From CAYGWP01 sp964353455 (GTDB lineage Bacteria; Planctomycetota; Phycisphaerae; FEN-1346), in the NCBI GenBank assembly GCA_964353455.1, contig CAYGWP010000284.1:1-6237 (forward strand): a DNA stretch of 6,237 bases. The letters run 5' to 3'. Positions 4,947 to 6,237 of the stretch are shown here, piece by piece; the first letter of the stretch is position 1; each line of letters opens with the position of its first letter. Below the pieces are notes generated by a model. The model worked only from the letters and a program-made list of their open reading frames with translations. It was not told the DNA's origin and made no database searches. The position numbers and the translations under genes were made by a program.

Positions 4947-6035
4947 GTGAGTTCCAGAACATTCGGCGGAGCAGGGTTTGCGGTGCTGGCCCTTGGTTGG
5001 GTCTTGGTGCAGGCGGCCGGGGCGGGGCCGTTCACTATCATCGACCTGGGGACGCTGGGCGGCAACGAGAGTTGCGCATTCGGGGTCAACGAGAAGGCGC
5101 AAGTCGCCGGCTTGGCCCACATCAGCACCCAGGCCGACCGTGCCTTTCTCTACAGGGGGTCAACTCCGACGAACCTGGGCACCCTGGGCGGCGCCCAGAG
5201 CACCGGAACCTGCATCAACGCCAGCGGACAGGTTGGCGGCGTGTCATACACCTCCTCCGACGTCCAGCACGCCTTCCTCTACAACGGCTCAAAGATGGTG
5301 GACCTGAACACCCTGGGCGGTTCGCAGAGCAGCGCCCTGGGCATCAACGACAGCGGGCAACTGGTCGGCTGGGCCTACACGGCCGGCAACGCCGAGAGGC
5401 ACGCCTTCTTCTACAACGGGTCAACGATGACCGACCTGGGGACGCTCGGAGGGACCGACAGCGTCGGCCGGGCCATAAATAACAGCGGGCAGATCGCCGG
5501 CTACGCCACCAACTCGGGCGGCGCCACGCACGCCTTCCGCCGCACCGGCGCAACAATGGCCGACCTCGGCACGCTCGGCGGGACAAACAGTTATGCCTAT
5601 GCGATCAACGCCTTCGGAGAGGTCGCGGGCTACTCCTACACCACCGGCGATGCCGCCCAGCACGCGTTCCTCTTCAACGGCTCCACAATGCTCGACCTGG
5701 GCACCCTGGGCGGAACAAACAGCCGCGCATGGGGGATCGACGACTGGGGGCGGGTCGTCGGCTACGCGTACACCTCCAGCGGCGACCAGCACGCATTCTT
5801 CTACAACGGCTCGACGATGTTCGACCTGAACACGCTCATCGATGCCGGCTCCGGCTGGACGCTGACGTCTGCTTACGGCATCAGCAAGGGCGGCGCGATC
5901 GTCGGCCAGGGCACGATCGGCGGCCAGTCGCATGCGTTCCTCTTGACGCCCGAGCCGGCCACCATGGCCCTACTGGCCCTGGGGGGTCTGGCGGTCCTAA
6001 GACGCAGGAACCGTCAGGCATGGCCGCGCTGCTGA
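4947..6035 (+). CDS. Secreted HAF-repeat protein with PEP-CTERM sorting signal
   Basis: A 362-residue protein from the GTG at 4947. Residues 1-27 form a signal peptide (FAVLALGWVLVQAAGAG). The mature part is seven tandem units beginning at D/N-L-G/N-T near residues 33, 76, 119, 163, 206, 250 and 294, a steady period of 43-44. Each unit reads roughly DLGTLGG, then a GINxSGQVVGY segment, then HAFFYNGSTM. This is the HAF extracellular repeat family, probably a beta-propeller, for which seven blades would be a normal number. The last unit is divergent (DLNTLIDAGSG, AIVGQGTIGG). The C-terminus is a classic PEP-CTERM tail: PEP (335-337), a short hydrophobic helix MALLALGGLAVL (340-351) and RRRNR. 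Such proteins are exported, processed by an exosortase and placed at the surface or in the extracellular matrix. No exosortase gene is in this window. Molecular role unknown; a structural or binding role is usual speculation. Confidence 0.88.
   Translation: MSSRTFGGAGFAVLALGWVLVQAAGAGPFTIIDLGTLGGNESCAFGVNEKAQVAGLAHISTQADRAFLYRGSTPTNLGTLGGAQSTGTCINASGQVGGVSYTSSDVQHAFLYNGSKMVDLNTLGGSQSSALGINDSGQLVGWAYTAGNAERHAFFYNGSTMTDLGTLGGTDSVGRAINNSGQIAGYATNSGGATHAFRRTGATMADLGTLGGTNSYAYAINAFGEVAGYSYTTGDAAQHAFLFNGSTMLDLGTLGGTNSRAWGIDDWGRVVGYAYTSSGDQHAFFYNGSTMFDLNTLIDAGSGWTLTSAYGISKGGAIVGQGTIGGQSHAFLLTPEPATMALLALGGLAVLRRRNRQAWPRC
5043..5942 (+). repeat. Seven in-frame tandem HAF repeats (about 129-132 bp each)
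   Basis: The coding sequence repeats with a period of 129-132 bp. Two segments stay similar at DNA level: one encoding HAFFYNGSTM, usually near TTCTACAACGG, and one encoding DLGTLGG, often near GACCTGGGCACCCTGGG. The middle of each unit has diverged more. This fits internal duplication and selection on a structural repeat, and such DNA could change copy number by recombination. Confidence 0.85.
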
Positions 6036-6061
6036 AGCGAAGAGCGGCGGCGGGCGAAGGC

Positions 6062-6137
6062 TGGTGGGCAGGGCCGGAGTCGAACCGGCGACACCTGCAT
6101 TTTCAGTGCAGTGCTCTACCACCTGAGCTACCTACCC
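6062..6137 (-). tRNA. tRNA-Phe (anticodon GAA)
   Basis: The minus strand folds as a complete 76-nt cloverleaf. The acceptor stem GGGTAGG pairs with CCTGCCC with one U-G pair. The D arm is GCTC-AGGTGGTA-GAGC. The anticodon stem CTGCA/TGCAG encloses the loop CTGAAAA with anticodon GAA. The variable region is GTGTC, and the T arm is GCCGG-TTCGACT-CCGGC. The discriminator is A, and CCA is encoded in the DNA (6062-6064). All conserved positions look normal. Its 3' end lies 26 bp from the stop codon of the converging HAF-repeat gene. Confidence 0.97.
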
Positions 6138-6155
6138 ACTCATGCAGGCACACGC

Positions 6156-6184
6156 ACTATAACTGATGCGGCCGGCCGTGTCAA
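6156..6184 (-). promoter_or_regulatory. Near-consensus promoter of the tRNA-Phe gene
   Basis: On the minus strand a perfect TTGACA (6179-6184) is followed after exactly 17 bp by TATAGT (6156-6161, five of six). Transcription would begin around 6148-6150, leaving a leader of roughly a dozen nucleotides before the tRNA. This is the clearest promoter in the window and fits the strong expression expected of a tRNA. Confidence 0.85.
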
Positions 6185-6193
6185 CTGACCGCC

Positions 6194-6237
6194 CTACTCT
6201 TCGTATCCGCCGCGGTAGCCGCGACCCAACTGGTAGT
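6194..6237 (-). CDS. Possible C-terminal end of a minus-strand gene (cut by window edge)
   Basis: One minus-strand frame is open from the right edge to a TAG at 6194-6196 and would encode YQLGRGYRGGYEE at the end of a protein. The Gly/Arg/Tyr-rich tail looks like a disordered, RGG-like C-terminus. The tRNA promoter begins only 9 bp after this stop, a natural gene boundary. However, 13 open codons in GC-rich DNA are weak evidence, and no family can be named. Confidence 0.3.
   Translation of the reverse strand, partial: YQLGRGYRGGYEE

Noticed and set aside
5421..5933. Minus-strand open frame of 170 codons with repeating segments
   Set aside because: Its repeats are only the reverse reading of the HAF repeats; the plus-strand reading has a signal peptide, family motifs and a PEP-CTERM tail.

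Overview
The window looks like chromosomal DNA from a GC-rich member of the Planctomycetota (or a close PVC relative). The evidence is the high G+C throughout, a secreted HAF-repeat protein with a PEP-CTERM tail, a DUF6807 ('PmoA-like') protein, a twin-arginine signal of the RREFL type common in planctomycete oxidoreductases, and dispersed GC-rich palindromes between genes. The phylum is inferred from these family associations; no marker gene settles it.

Left two thirds (1-3640, minus strand): three genes read right to left, probably one operon. First is a 797-residue Sec-exported protein of unrecognised family with the layout of a large glycoside hydrolase (3640-1247). A 101-bp gap with a perfect 12-bp hairpin follows. 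Next is an exported DUF6807 protein (1145-213). After it comes a 143-bp gap filled by tandem 49-bp palindromic repeats. Last is the start of a gene cut by the window edge (69-1), of which only a strong ribosome binding site and a Tat signal are visible. Together they suggest export-dependent breakdown or modification of a sugar compound; the substrate cannot be read from the sequence.

Middle (3641-4840): a 138-bp divergent intergenic region separates that operon from a plus-strand exported trypsin-like serine protease (3779-4681). The protease has an intact His-Asp-Ser triad, no PDZ domain, and an unusual CxxC-xxx-H knuckle just before the catalytic fold. A weak terminator (4764-4790) and a fair promoter (4813-4840) follow.

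Right third (4841-6237): a plus-strand gene for a secreted HAF-repeat protein with seven units of about 43-44 residues and a PEP-CTERM sorting tail. Its leader can fold into a long hairpin that buries the Shine-Dalgarno sequence, the most suggestive regulatory structure here. Converging on it, 26 bp beyond its stop, is a minus-strand tRNA-Phe(GAA) with encoded CCA and a near-consensus promoter. The last 44 bp may be the 3' end of another minus-strand gene.

I see no CRISPR array, phage module, transposase or obvious defence system.
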